From an uncultured Verrucomicrobia subdivision 3 bacterium (GTDB lineage: Bacteria; Verrucomicrobiota; Verrucomicrobiia; Limisphaerales; UBA11358): a stretch of 64,000 bases of DNA. Where the stretch lies: NCBI GenBank assembly GCA_903884535.1, contig CAISEZ010000120.1, positions 22,485 to 86,484 on the forward strand, in the 5' to 3' direction. A program made the position numbers and the translations under genes. Positions within the stretch are counted from its first letter, which is position 1; the number at the start of each line of letters is the position of its first letter. Shown here one piece after another: positions 34,585 through 43,461 of this stretch. The notes beneath the pieces were generated by a model. That model saw nothing but the letters and a program-made list of their open reading frames with translations. It was not told the DNA's origin and searched no databases.

Positions 34585-34637
34585 GGCCAATAATATGCAG
34601 GAAACAATCGAAGCGTTCTTCGTTTGCATATTTGGCC
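34585..34637 (+). promoter_or_regulatory. Long imperfect hairpin in the leader of the beta-helix gene
   Basis: GGCCAA-TA-ATATGCA on the left pairs with TGCATATTTGGCC on the right (34625-34637), and inside it CGAAG CGTT CTTCG forms the tip. The element covers 53 bases and ends 34 bases before the ATG at 34672. No T-run follows. Regulation of the secreted beta-helix protein is possible. Confidence 0.4.
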
Positions 34638-34671
34638 TGCATGTTGCTTAAAAGGGGACTAGAATTTGAAT

Positions 34672-36270
34672 ATGATTACTGAAAAACCGCTGTTGACTGT
34701 GACGCGATCAGCCGCCCTGCTGATGGTGTCGTTTCTTTTGACCGGTCCAGCCCGGCTCGAAGCCTCTGTGATCAATGCCGCCAGCGGCTCGCTGACGGAC
34801 ATCAGCAACGCGGTTGCCACCGCCTCGCCGGGTGATACGGTGATGGTTCCCGCAGGCACCAATGTTTGGACCGCAACTTTGAATCTCAGCGGCGTCAACT
34901 TGCAAGGGGCCGGCACCAACGCCACCGTTTTCATTGATGAAGTGCCCCGTGTCAACAACGGCCAGCCGTTGATTTACATTGCGGCGACGAGCGGCTCGTT
35001 CACGGAAATTTCCCAGTTCAACATCCGGGCCGGGGTTACGAACACGGCCTACAATTATCATGGGACCATCGTGGTGGGTGGCGACGCGCCGGCCTCCTGG
35101 CGGATTGACCATCTGCAATTCGACGCGCCTTACGCCAAAGCCATCATCGTTTATGGGATGCCTTACGCGGTGATTGATCATTGCTTGTTCACCATGCGCG
35201 CAGAAGGCGTGATCGGTTATGGCGACGGCTATGGCGATGCCTCTTACGCCACGCCGCCCAATTATGGTGGAACCAATCAGCTTTACATTGAAGACTGCAC
35301 CTTCACCAATATTGTCGGCACGCCGGCGGCGGTCTATGACGGTTATGCCGGGGCGCGGGTCGTGTTCCGTCATAACCTGGTGTTGAACGATGTGTTCGTC
35401 AATCACGGCACGGAAAGTTCGCAGCGGTATCGCAGCACGCGCACCGTCGAGGTTTACGGCAACACGTTTATTGACAATAATAATTACGATTGGCCCACGA
35501 TGCTGCGCGGCGGCACCGGCGTTATTTTCAGCAACACTGCCACCGGCTACCGGAATTTTGGCGGTCTCTACAATTACCGCAGCACCGATTCGTTCTCGCC
35601 ATGGGGCGGCGTCACCGGCTTCAACCCGTGGGATCATAATGATGCCACCCAGTGTCTCGCCGGCGTCCACTCCGGCCCGAATAATTCCACCACGCTCGTC
35701 GTGAGCAACGCCGGTTGGACGGCGAATCAGTGGGTCGGCTACACCGTCAACGACACCAACACCGGCCGCTTCTGTCTCATCAGCGGCAACACCAGCGACA
35801 CCCTGTTCATGGTCGGACCGAAAGATCTCGCCCCGATCACTTTTGCCACCGGCGACGGGTTCACGATTTACCACTGTTATCCGGCGTTGGATCAAGTCGG
35901 CGTCGGCTCTGGCGATTATTTGTATGGCGACGGCCCGCCGTGGGGAACGCTCGTCAATGCCGCCACCGGTGGCAGCACCTGGCCGCATCAAGTTTCTGAA
36001 CCGGTTTATATTTGGGGCAACACCTTGAACGGCAATCCGGCCAACGTCGGCAGCACGTATCCCAACATCCAGGAAAACCGCGACTTTTTTAACAACACCA
36101 GCAAACCCAATTATACGCCGCTATTTTACCCGCATCCGCTGACCCTGGGCGGCACGTTGACGAATGGTGCTCCGGTGACTTTCGCGGCACCAACCAATTC
36201 CATACCGCCGGTGATCACCCCGCCGCCGCCGCTCGCGCCGCCCTCCGGGTTGAGCGTGTTCAAACAGTAA
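34672..36270 (+). CDS. Secreted right-handed parallel beta-helix protein
   Basis: 532 residues from ATG 34672; a TTG at 34666 with AGGGG nine bases before it is an alternative. A signal peptide (VTRSAALLMVSFLLTGPARLEA) is followed by pectate-lyase-like beta-helix coils (ISNAVATASPGDTVMVPAGTNVW; YAVIDHCLFTMRAEGVIGYG; LYIEDCTFTNIVG; RVVFRHNLVLND; TVEVYGNTFIDN). Such proteins include polysaccharide lyases and C5-epimerases, often in polymer export loci to edit or clear the polymer in the periplasm. Catalytic residues cannot be assigned. The C-terminus is Pro-rich and has no sorting signal. Confidence 0.78.
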   Translation: MITEKPLLTVTRSAALLMVSFLLTGPARLEASVINAASGSLTDISNAVATASPGDTVMVPAGTNVWTATLNLSGVNLQGAGTNATVFIDEVPRVNNGQPLIYIAATSGSFTEISQFNIRAGVTNTAYNYHGTIVVGGDAPASWRIDHLQFDAPYAKAIIVYGMPYAVIDHCLFTMRAEGVIGYGDGYGDASYATPPNYGGTNQLYIEDCTFTNIVGTPAAVYDGYAGARVVFRHNLVLNDVFVNHGTESSQRYRSTRTVEVYGNTFIDNNNYDWPTMLRGGTGVIFSNTATGYRNFGGLYNYRSTDSFSPWGGVTGFNPWDHNDATQCLAGVHSGPNNSTTLVVSNAGWTANQWVGYTVNDTNTGRFCLISGNTSDTLFMVGPKDLAPITFATGDGFTIYHCYPALDQVGVGSGDYLYGDGPPWGTLVNAATGGSTWPHQVSEPVYIWGNTLNGNPANVGSTYPNIQENRDFFNNTSKPNYTPLFYPHPLTLGGTLTNGAPVTFAAPTNSIPPVITPPPPLAPPSGLSVFKQ

Positions 36271-36308
36271 ATTCCGTCAAGCCGCCGATATTTTCCGCCA
36301 CCGTCGCG

Positions 36309-37346
36309 ATGCTCATGGACTCCATCGTTTCGCCGACCGACCGCATTCTGGTCACCGGTTCCAACGGCTTTATCGGCACGCGCGTGGTCGAAAATCTGTT
36401 GGCGCGCGGCTTTCTGAACTTGCGGCTGTTCGTCCGTCCCTCCAGCAAACTCGACAAACTGAAACAAATTCTCGGCCGATATTCCGCCGGAAAAAATGCG
36501 CAGATCGTCGCCGGTGATCTGCTCTCTCGCGAAGATTGCCAGGCCGCCGCGCGCGATGTCAGCGTCGTCATTCATCTCGCCGCCGGCTTTGAAAAATCCT
36601 TCGCCGGCGCATTCATGAATTCCGCGCTGGCCACGCGGAATCTGATCGAGGCGTTTCTTGAACTTGGCCAGCCCAAACGCTTCGTCAATGTCAGTTCCTT
36701 CGCCGTCTATTCCAATTTGAAAATGGAACGCCACGCGCTGCTCGATGAAACCTGTCCGCTCGAAGATGCGCCGCAGGAACGGCACGACGCCTACGGTTTC
36801 GGAAAAGTGCAGCAGGAAAAAATTGTCCGTGATTACGCGCAAAAACGAAACCTGCCGTTCGTCATTCTCCGGCCCGGCGCGGTTTATGGTCCCGGCAAAC
36901 CGGATTTGAGCGGCCGCGTCGGCATCAACACGTTTGGATTTTTCATCCACCTCGGCGGCGGCAACGAACTGCCGCTGACGTTCGTGGACAATTGCGCCGA
37001 AGCCATCGCGCTCGCCGCACTGAAGCCCGGCATGGACGGTGAAATCTTCAACGTCGTGGACGATGAAACCATGACCAGCCGCGAGTTTCTGACCGCGCGC
37101 AAGGCCGCCAAACCGTTTTTTTCAATTTGGATTCCGTATCCGCTCGCTAAACTGGGCAGCGTGCTTTGGGAAAATTATTCCAAGAAATCCGGTGGCCAGT
37201 TGCCGCCCGTTTTCAATCGTCGTCGCTGCGCCGCCGAATGGCAGGGCAATCGTTATTCGAATCAGAAGCTCCACGACCGGCTCGGGTGGAAACAAAAAGT
37301 TCCGCTCGCCGACGCGATGAAATTATTTCTAGCGCAATATCAATGA
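36309..37346 (+). CDS. NAD-dependent sugar epimerase/dehydratase (extended SDR)
   Basis: 345 residues. The Rossmann motif is VTGSNGFIG near the N-terminus; the catalytic set is VSSFAVYS and YGFGK (Tyr-x3-Lys), and VILRPGAVYGPG is the conserved substrate-side segment. The C-terminal half resembles the oxidoreductases acting on hexose nucleotides. It overlaps the next gene by ATGA. Substrate unknown; the cluster suggests a nucleotide-sugar modification. Confidence 0.85.
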   Translation: MLMDSIVSPTDRILVTGSNGFIGTRVVENLLARGFLNLRLFVRPSSKLDKLKQILGRYSAGKNAQIVAGDLLSREDCQAAARDVSVVIHLAAGFEKSFAGAFMNSALATRNLIEAFLELGQPKRFVNVSSFAVYSNLKMERHALLDETCPLEDAPQERHDAYGFGKVQQEKIVRDYAQKRNLPFVILRPGAVYGPGKPDLSGRVGINTFGFFIHLGGGNELPLTFVDNCAEAIALAALKPGMDGEIFNVVDDETMTSREFLTARKAAKPFFSIWIPYPLAKLGSVLWENYSKKSGGQLPPVFNRRRCAAEWQGNRYSNQKLHDRLGWKQKVPLADAMKLFLAQYQ

Positions 37347-38425
37347 CGCTTCGCCTCGCCATCATCGGCTGCGGCAAAATTGCCGACCAGCATTTGCTCG
37401 CGTTCCGGCGCATTGGCGGCGGCGAAGTTGTCGCGCTGTGCGACCGTGAATTGCTCATGGCCAACCAGCTTGGCGACCGTTTCGGCATCACCGCCTGTTT
37501 TGCCGACGCGGCGGAAATGTTGCGCACGACCAAGCCGGATGTCGTCCACATCACCACGCCACCGCAGGGCCATTTTACGCTCGCCAAACTTTGCCTTGAA
37601 GCCGGCGCGCATGTTTATCTGGAAAAGCCGTTCACCGTCACGGCAGCGGAAGCGGAAGAATTAATTTCGCTCGCGGAAAATAAAAAATTGAAAATCACCG
37701 CCGGGCACAATTACCAGTTCACTTTGGAGATGCTCGAAATGCGCCGGCTTGTGGCGCAGGATTTTCTCGGCGGCAAGGCAGTCCACGTCGAAAGCCACTG
37801 GCCGTATGATTTGAGCGATGCGAGCTACGTCGGCCCGATTCTCGGCAGCAAGACGCACTGGGTCCGCCAATTGCCCGGCCAGTTATTTCACAATCTCATC
37901 AGCCACGGTATCGCCAAGCTCGCCGAATTTTTGGGCGACGAGGTGAAAATCACTGCGCACGCCCACCAAAGTCCGCGCCTGCACAGTCTCAACGGCCAGG
38001 AAGTGCAGGACGAACTGCGCGTGCTTTTGCGCGACGAAAACGGCACCACCGCCACGTTTTGTTTTTCCACGCAGATCAAGCCCGGCCAGAATTTCCTGCG
38101 CATCTGCGGCCCGAAAAACTCGCTGTTCGTGGACAATTCCAGCGGCACCTTGCTCCGGCTGGAAAACAAATCGTATAAAAGTTATCTGACTTTTTTCGTC
38201 CCGCCGCTGAAACTCGCCCGGCAACATTTCCATAACGCGCGCATCAATGTTTTCAATTTTCTGAACGGCAAGCTGCATCAGGATTCCGGCATGAAGGAAT
38301 TGATCGAGCAATTTCATCGCAGCATCAAAACCCAAGGGGCGCCGCCGATTCCGTATCGCGAAATCATTTTGACCGCGCGCATCATGGATGAAATTTTTGC
38401 GCAGATTAAAAACCCGGCTAAATGA
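37343..38425 (+). CDS. Gfo/Idh/MocA-family oxidoreductase
   Basis: 360 residues from ATG 37343, overlapping the upstream stop by ATGA. The N-terminal Rossmann motif is AIIGCGKIADQHL; the family hallmark is YLEKPFTVTAAEAEELI; the C-terminal alpha/beta half has HGIAKLAEFLGDEV. It is not a close copy of the WlbA-like enzyme at 23305. It may act on the same sugar as the adjacent SDR protein. It overlaps the following glycosyltransferase by ATGA. Confidence 0.85.
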   Translation: MTLRLAIIGCGKIADQHLLAFRRIGGGEVVALCDRELLMANQLGDRFGITACFADAAEMLRTTKPDVVHITTPPQGHFTLAKLCLEAGAHVYLEKPFTVTAAEAEELISLAENKKLKITAGHNYQFTLEMLEMRRLVAQDFLGGKAVHVESHWPYDLSDASYVGPILGSKTHWVRQLPGQLFHNLISHGIAKLAEFLGDEVKITAHAHQSPRLHSLNGQEVQDELRVLLRDENGTTATFCFSTQIKPGQNFLRICGPKNSLFVDNSSGTLLRLENKSYKSYLTFFVPPLKLARQHFHNARINVFNFLNGKLHQDSGMKELIEQFHRSIKTQGAPPIPYREIILTARIMDEIFAQIKNPAK

Positions 38426-39345
38426 AATACGTCCTCATCACTTCCGCGCGCAACGAAGAAGCCTTTGTCGGCTTGACGCTGGCGTCGGTCGCGGCGCAGA
38501 CGCAGTTGCCGGAACGCTGGGTCATCACCGACGACGGCTCGTCCGACTGCACGGCGGAAATCGTGGCCGAGTTTGCAAAAAAATGTCCGTGGATCACGCT
38601 CATCCGCAATCCCAAGCGCGAAGGCCGCAATTTCGGCGCAAAGGCCGACGCCGTGAACGCCGCGCTCGCGCTGATGAAAGTTTTGGAATTTGACGTGCTC
38701 GGAAATCTCGATGCCGACACTTCCTTCGAGCCAGACTACATGGAATTTTTGATGCGGAAATTTGACGCTGATCCGAAGCTCGGTGTCGCCGGCACGCCGT
38801 TCACGCAGGCGGGCGGCTACGATTCGACCAAGGACAGTTTTGAGGGCGAAAATTTTGTCGCCGGCCCGATCCAGCTTTTTCGCCGCGACTGCTTCCGCGA
38901 AATCGGCGGCTACACCGCGAGTCCCGCCGGCGGCGTGGACTGGATCGCCGTGATGACCGCGCGGCTCAAAGGCTGGACGGCGCGCTCGTTTTCCGAAAAA
39001 CGTTTTCATCATCACCGCTCGATGGGCACGGCGGAAAAAGGCGCGCTCGCCGCGCTGTTTTCCTACGGCCAGAAAGATTATTACCTCGGCGGATCGCCGG
39101 TCTGGCAGTTGTTTCGCGTGACCTATCGTATCGTCAAAAAACCGTATTTATTCGGCGGCCTAGCCTTGTTGTTCGGCTACATTTGGGCGGCGCTGCGCCG
39201 GGTGAAACGGCCCATTTCAGACGAATTGATGCACTTCAACCGCCGCGAGCAGATGAAAAAACTCAACGCCATCCTGCGTTCCGTCTTCCGCCTGAAAAAG
39301 GTGGACAACTTTCGCGTGGCCAACGCGCCGACCAAAACCAACTGA
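38422..39345 (+). CDS. Glycosyltransferase family 2
   Basis: 307 residues. GT-A fold marks: YVLITSARNEEAFVGLTLASVAAQT, the nucleotide-binding DDGSSD, and GNLDADTSFEPDYME with a DAD metal site. The C-terminal region has a membrane-associated segment (YLFGGLALLFGYIWAAL). It is a cytoplasmic-face enzyme adding one sugar during repeat-unit assembly; donor and acceptor are unknown. Confidence 0.88.
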   Translation: MKYVLITSARNEEAFVGLTLASVAAQTQLPERWVITDDGSSDCTAEIVAEFAKKCPWITLIRNPKREGRNFGAKADAVNAALALMKVLEFDVLGNLDADTSFEPDYMEFLMRKFDADPKLGVAGTPFTQAGGYDSTKDSFEGENFVAGPIQLFRRDCFREIGGYTASPAGGVDWIAVMTARLKGWTARSFSEKRFHHHRSMGTAEKGALAALFSYGQKDYYLGGSPVWQLFRVTYRIVKKPYLFGGLALLFGYIWAALRRVKRPISDELMHFNRREQMKKLNAILRSVFRLKKVDNFRVANAPTKTN

Positions 39346-40569
39346 ATGGCCTCCGTAAAAAACATCTCGCCGCTGGCCGAAAAAGTTGCCGTCACGCTGA
39401 CGAACTTCACCGGCTGGCTGGAAAAATACGGCGAAGTTTCGTGGGACCACCAATCGTTTTTCGCCGGGCCGGTGGGCCGCCGCGCGAAGGCGCTTTACTA
39501 TAAAAACAAATTGCTGGGCACGGCGGCGGTCGCGCCGATGATTTTTTTCGAGGCATTCCTGCCGTCGGCGCGGCGGCTGTTTCATCATCCCATCCGCTTG
39601 CCGATTGCCGACGCGCATTTTGCGATGGGCTTCACCTTTCTGCACGAGGCGATGGCGAATCCGGCGCACCTGCAAAAAGCCGTGCATTTTTTGGCGGCAC
39701 TGGAAAAAACGCGCTGCCCGGATTATTTGGAATTTTGCTGGGGTTATCCGTTCGACTGGGTCACGCGCAACGGCGTCATCAAGGCCGGCACACCGCTCAT
39801 CACGACGACGCCTTACGCCTTCGAGGCTTTTTTACAGGTTTACAAATCGCAGGCGGATGCCGGCCGCAAAAAAATCATTGAATCCATCGTCCGCCACACC
39901 GGCACGGACATCAAGGATTTCAAAACTTCCGAAACCGCCCGCACCAGTTCCTACACGCCGCACGACCAGGGCGGCGTGGTCAACGCCTCGGCGTATCGCG
40001 CCTTTACCCTGATGAGCGCGGCAAAATTTCTCGGCGACAATGCGCTGCTGAAAATCGCCGAGCCTAATATTAATTTTGTTTTGGAAAGCCAGAACGCCGA
40101 TGGCTCCTGGCCTTACGCCAAGGATGGCGTGCGCGATTTCGTGGATCATTTTCACACCTGCTTTGTGATGAAGGCGCTGGCGAAAATTTACAAGCTCAAC
40201 GGCGATCCGCGAATCCTCGCGGCGCTGGCGAAGGGCGTGGATTATTACCTGAAAAATCTTTTCGCCGAGAACGGCATGCCCCGCCCGTTTTCCAAGGCGC
40301 CGCGTTTGACGGTTTATCAATGCGAGCTTTACGACTGCGCCGAGTGCATCAATTTGTGCCTGCTGCTGCGCCGTGAATTTCCGCAGCTGCAATCCACTCT
40401 GGAAACCGTCATCGCTGGAATTTTGAAAAACTGGGTGAAGCGTGACGGTTCGTTTCGTTCGCGCAAGCTCATGTTCGGCTGGGACAACGTGCCGATGCAC
40501 CGCTGGGCGCAGTCGCAAATGTTCCGCTCACTGGCATTTTTCCTGCACGAGGAAACATTGCAGGCCTGA
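39346..40569 (+). CDS. Alpha/alpha-toroid (six-hairpin-like) protein of unknown function
   Basis: 407 residues, starting directly after the upstream stop. Repeated helical hairpins with glycoside-hydrolase/terpenoid-cyclase-like segments are seen: AHFAMGFTFLHEAM, YPFDWVTRNGVI, DQGGVVNASAYRAFTLMSAAKFLGD, NFVLESQNADGSWPYAKDG, HTCFVMKALAKIYK, QCELYDCAECINLCLLL, WVKRDGSFRSR. There is no signal peptide. Proteins of this shape occur in polysaccharide clusters beside asparagine-synthase-like genes; activity (perhaps on an oligosaccharide-lipid) is unproven. Confidence 0.6.
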   Translation: MASVKNISPLAEKVAVTLTNFTGWLEKYGEVSWDHQSFFAGPVGRRAKALYYKNKLLGTAAVAPMIFFEAFLPSARRLFHHPIRLPIADAHFAMGFTFLHEAMANPAHLQKAVHFLAALEKTRCPDYLEFCWGYPFDWVTRNGVIKAGTPLITTTPYAFEAFLQVYKSQADAGRKKIIESIVRHTGTDIKDFKTSETARTSSYTPHDQGGVVNASAYRAFTLMSAAKFLGDNALLKIAEPNINFVLESQNADGSWPYAKDGVRDFVDHFHTCFVMKALAKIYKLNGDPRILAALAKGVDYYLKNLFAENGMPRPFSKAPRLTVYQCELYDCAECINLCLLLRREFPQLQSTLETVIAGILKNWVKRDGSFRSRKLMFGWDNVPMHRWAQSQMFRSLAFFLHEETLQA

Positions 40570-40584
40570 AACCAAACCAAAATC

Positions 40585-42450
40585 ATGTGCGGCATTTGTG
40601 GACAGGTAAAAATTGACGGCAGCGAGCCGGTGGATCAAAACACGATCCGCCGGATGGCGCAGACGATTTTTCATCGCGGCCCGGACGACGATGGCTATTT
40701 CTTCGCCGGCCCGGTCGGGCTGGGTTTTCGCCGGCTTTCGATCATTGATCTCGCCGGCGGTCACCAGCCAATGGCCGATGCGGACGAAACGGTTTGGATT
40801 GTTTTCAACGGCGAGATTTACAACTACAAGGAATTGCGCGCCGAACTCGAAGGCCACGGCCATAAATTCCGCACCAGCTCCGACACGGAAGTCATCATCC
40901 ACGGCTATAAGCAATGGGACACGGATGTTTTCAACCATCTCAACGGCATGTTCGGCGTGGCGATTTGGGACGTGAAACGCAAACGCCTCGTGGTGTCGCG
41001 CGATGCGATGGGCATCAAATTGATTTATTACAAAATCACCGGTGGCAAATTGAGTTTCGGTTCGGAAATCCGCCCGGTGCTGGCGGCGGAAAATGCCACG
41101 CCCGATGTGGACCCGGCCGCGCTGAATTTGTTTTTGCGGTTCCGTTACACGCCGTCGCCGCTGACCATTTTTCAGGGCGTCCGCAAACTCGCGCCCGGCA
41201 CGATGCTCGTCGTGGAAAACGGCAAATGCCGCGAGGAACGCTGGTATAATTTTACGCCGACGCCTTTTACCGACAATCTCAGCGACAAGGACGCGACGGC
41301 GCAACTACTCGATTTATATCGCGGCGCGGTCAAACGGCATCTGCTGGCCGACGTGCCGGTGGGAATTTTGTTGAGCGGCGGACTTGATTCGGGGCTGCTG
41401 CTGGCGCTGATGAACGAGCACGGCCGCGACTGGCCGGCTTATACGATCGGTTACGGCAAAGATTTTCATGACGACGAATTGGTGGACGCCGCCGAAACCG
41501 CGTCGTTGCTTTGCGCGCAGCATCATCAGGTGCGGATTGATCAGGAAGAATTTGAAAAGGCGCTGCCAAACATCGTGAGATTTTTGGAAGAGCCGGTCGC
41601 GAGTTCGTCCATCGTGCCGATGTATTTTGTCTGCCAGCGCGCACGGCAGGACGTGAAAGTGGTTTTGATCGGACAAGGCCCGGACGAGTTGTTCGGCGGC
41701 TACACGCGGCATCTCGGCGTGCATTACGGCAATCACTGGCGCGGTTTGCCGGCCGGAATCCAATCGCTCGGCAGTGCGCTCGTCAATCAATTACCGCGCA
41801 ACGAAACCTTGAAACGCGGCGTGCAGTCGCTGGGCATTACGGACCGGCTGGCGCGCTATCAAAATGTTTTTTCGCTGAATCCGGCGGCGACGGTCAACGG
41901 GCTTTTCCGCGACGCCGGCGCACAATTCCCCGGCCTCGTGGATTTTGTCCAGCCGCTGGAATCGCAGATGGCGCAGCTCGATGAACTCGGCGGCTTCCAG
42001 CTTTTGGAAATCCGGTCGTCGCTGCCCGACGAGCTGCTGATGTATGCCGACAAGCTTTCGATGGCGCACAGCCTCGAAGCGCGCGTGCCGTATCTGGACC
42101 GCACGGTCGTGGAATATGCCCAGCGGCTGAACGCGCATTTCAAGGTCCGGCGTGGCGAACGCAAATGGCTGCACCGCCGCGTCTGCGAAACATTTCTGCC
42201 GCGCACGATTTTGAAGCGCAAAAAGCGCGGCTTCGCAGTGAACGTGGTGGACGCGTGGTTCCAGTCGGCGGCGAAAGGAAAATTTTCCGACGTGCTGCTC
42301 GACAGCGGCTCGCTGATTTATTCGCAGTTGAATCCCGCGCCGGTGAAAAAACTTTTGGACGACCACCAGTCGCGCCGGCAGGACAACCATAAATTATTGT
42401 TCAGCCTGGTGATGTTTGAGCAGTGGCTGCGCGGCGTCCGTTCGGTTTGA
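40585..42450 (+). CDS. asnB: Asparagine synthase-like amidotransferase, glutamine-hydrolysing
   Basis: 621 residues. The N-terminal class II glutaminase starts MCGICGQV, so Cys2, the nucleophile, is present; the NGEIYNY and SDTEVIIHGY motifs are intact. The ATP-pyrophosphatase domain has LLSGGLDSGLLLA near residue 262, and ATP-binding Lys-rich C-terminal features (KRKKRGF). AsnB makes asparagine from aspartate, but homologues in exosortase/polysaccharide clusters are thought to amidate sugar carboxyl groups such as uronic acids, which would fit the uronic-acid genes here. The choice between the two roles is open. Confidence 0.85.
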   Translation: MCGICGQVKIDGSEPVDQNTIRRMAQTIFHRGPDDDGYFFAGPVGLGFRRLSIIDLAGGHQPMADADETVWIVFNGEIYNYKELRAELEGHGHKFRTSSDTEVIIHGYKQWDTDVFNHLNGMFGVAIWDVKRKRLVVSRDAMGIKLIYYKITGGKLSFGSEIRPVLAAENATPDVDPAALNLFLRFRYTPSPLTIFQGVRKLAPGTMLVVENGKCREERWYNFTPTPFTDNLSDKDATAQLLDLYRGAVKRHLLADVPVGILLSGGLDSGLLLALMNEHGRDWPAYTIGYGKDFHDDELVDAAETASLLCAQHHQVRIDQEEFEKALPNIVRFLEEPVASSSIVPMYFVCQRARQDVKVVLIGQGPDELFGGYTRHLGVHYGNHWRGLPAGIQSLGSALVNQLPRNETLKRGVQSLGITDRLARYQNVFSLNPAATVNGLFRDAGAQFPGLVDFVQPLESQMAQLDELGGFQLLEIRSSLPDELLMYADKLSMAHSLEARVPYLDRTVVEYAQRLNAHFKVRRGERKWLHRRVCETFLPRTILKRKKRGFAVNVVDAWFQSAAKGKFSDVLLDSGSLIYSQLNPAPVKKLLDDHQSRRQDNHKLLFSLVMFEQWLRGVRSV

Positions 42451-42466
42451 AACTTGAGGATATGAA

Positions 42467-43342
42467 ATGTTGATCGGCAAAACTGAATTGAGCGTGTCCG
42501 GGCGCGTGTTGAAAATCGCGAAGCTGCGGCACGAATGGTTTGAATATTTGGACGACCCGCAGGCTTTCATCCAGGCGGCGAAAGCGGCGCGCGTGGCGGA
42601 CATCCTGACGTTTTTGCAGGAGGCGCATGTCGAGCGGCCCAAGCTGCCGTTCGCCAGCGAGCCGGCTGCCGCATCCGTGGTGACGTTCAAAAGTTTTGAG
42701 GACTGGTGGAACGGCCTGCATTTCAAGGCGCGCAACAAGGCGCGCAAGGTGCAAAAAACCGGCGTGGAACTGCGCCCGGCCCAACTCGACGACGAGTTTG
42801 TGCGCGGCGTGAAAAAAATCTACGACGAGCAGCCGCTCCGGCAGGGCCGAAAATTCACGCACTACGGCAAAAGTCTGGCGACGATCAAAGAGGATTTGAG
42901 TTCGTTTCCGGAATGCACGTTTTTCATCGGCGCTTATTTTCAAAACGAACTCATCGGTTTCATGAAGCTGTTTGAAGGTGACCGGATTTTGCGCACGGTC
43001 CACATCATCGCCACATTCGAGCACCGCGACAAATGCGTGATGGACGCGCTGATCGCCAAAGGCGTGGAACTGGCCAGTGCGAAAGGTCTCCACCATTTTC
43101 ATTACGGCGACTGGGCCTACCGCGGGCTGGGCGTCTTCCGGGTGAAATTTGGCTTTGAACGGCATGATTGTCCCCGTTACTTTGTGCCGCTCAATTCGCG
43201 CGGCGAACTGGCGCTGAAGACCGGCTTGCACCGGCCGTTGCGCGAGCGGGTTCCGCAGCCCTGGAAAGACCGGTTAATCGGCGCGCGAAACAAATGGAAT
43301 GCGTGGCGGCACGGCGGCAAACCGGCCGCCGCCGAAGACTGA
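42467..43342 (+). CDS. GNAT/FemAB-like acyltransferase
   Basis: 291 residues. The central basic helix FKARNKARKVQKTGVELR resembles the FemAB-type substrate region, followed by a GNAT half (FIGAYFQNELIGFMKLFEGDRILRTVHIIATFEHRDKCVMDALIAKGVELASAKGLHHFHYGD). The N-terminus (LSVSGRVLKIAKLRHEWFEYLDDP) is typical of polysaccharide-cluster members. It sits 16 bases after the AsnB gene and 8 bases before an unusual serine-type tRNA gene. If it is truly FemAB-like, an aminoacyl-tRNA could be its donor; that is inference. Confidence 0.7.
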   Translation: MLIGKTELSVSGRVLKIAKLRHEWFEYLDDPQAFIQAAKAARVADILTFLQEAHVERPKLPFASEPAAASVVTFKSFEDWWNGLHFKARNKARKVQKTGVELRPAQLDDEFVRGVKKIYDEQPLRQGRKFTHYGKSLATIKEDLSSFPECTFFIGAYFQNELIGFMKLFEGDRILRTVHIIATFEHRDKCVMDALIAKGVELASAKGLHHFHYGDWAYRGLGVFRVKFGFERHDCPRYFVPLNSRGELALKTGLHRPLRERVPQPWKDRLIGARNKWNAWRHGGKPAAAED

Positions 43343-43350
43343 CTGATTTT

Positions 43351-43444
43351 GGAGAGGTGGCTGAGTGGCTTAAGGCAACCGCCCTTCACGGGGTCGTTAT
43401 GCGGGCAACCGCATCGGAGGTTCAAATCCTTCCCCTCTCCGCCA
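43351..43444 (+). tRNA. Class II (serine-type) tRNA with abnormal anticodon loop
   Basis: 94 bases including an encoded CCA end. The acceptor GGAGAGG (43351-43357) pairs with CCTCTCC (43434-43440); the discriminator is G (43441). The D arm GCTGAGTGGCTTAAGGC is exactly serine-type, the variable arm is long (ATGCGG-GCAA-CCGCAT), and the T loop is TTCAAAT. The anomalies: in standard geometry the anticodon stem ACCGC/GGGGT has a G-G mismatch, position 33 is C instead of U, and the anticodon would be UUC (a glutamate anticodon). Sliding by one gives U33 and UCA, but then the stem fails. One extra C (43433) lies between T stem and acceptor, making 13 instead of 12 bases, as in tRNA-Sec. No normal Ser, Leu, Tyr anticodon is present. 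It lies inside the polysaccharide operon, between CDSs on the same strand. Confidence 0.75.
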
Positions 43445-43461
43445 ATTTCAAAAATACCAAC

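Noticed and set aside
34708..35991. 427-codon frame on the - strand
   Set aside because: Shadow of the beta-helix gene; no ribosome binding site or family features.
43351..43444. Firm call as selenocysteine tRNA (UCA)
   Set aside because: A UCA reading with U33 is possible and the 13-base side fits, but the anticodon stem then does not pair and the D arm is serine-type, so I kept the call open.
43168..43461. Upstream extension of the second AsnB-like gene through the tRNA
   Set aside because: The frame crosses the GNAT gene end and the whole tRNA; ATG 43462 starts exactly at the family N-terminus.
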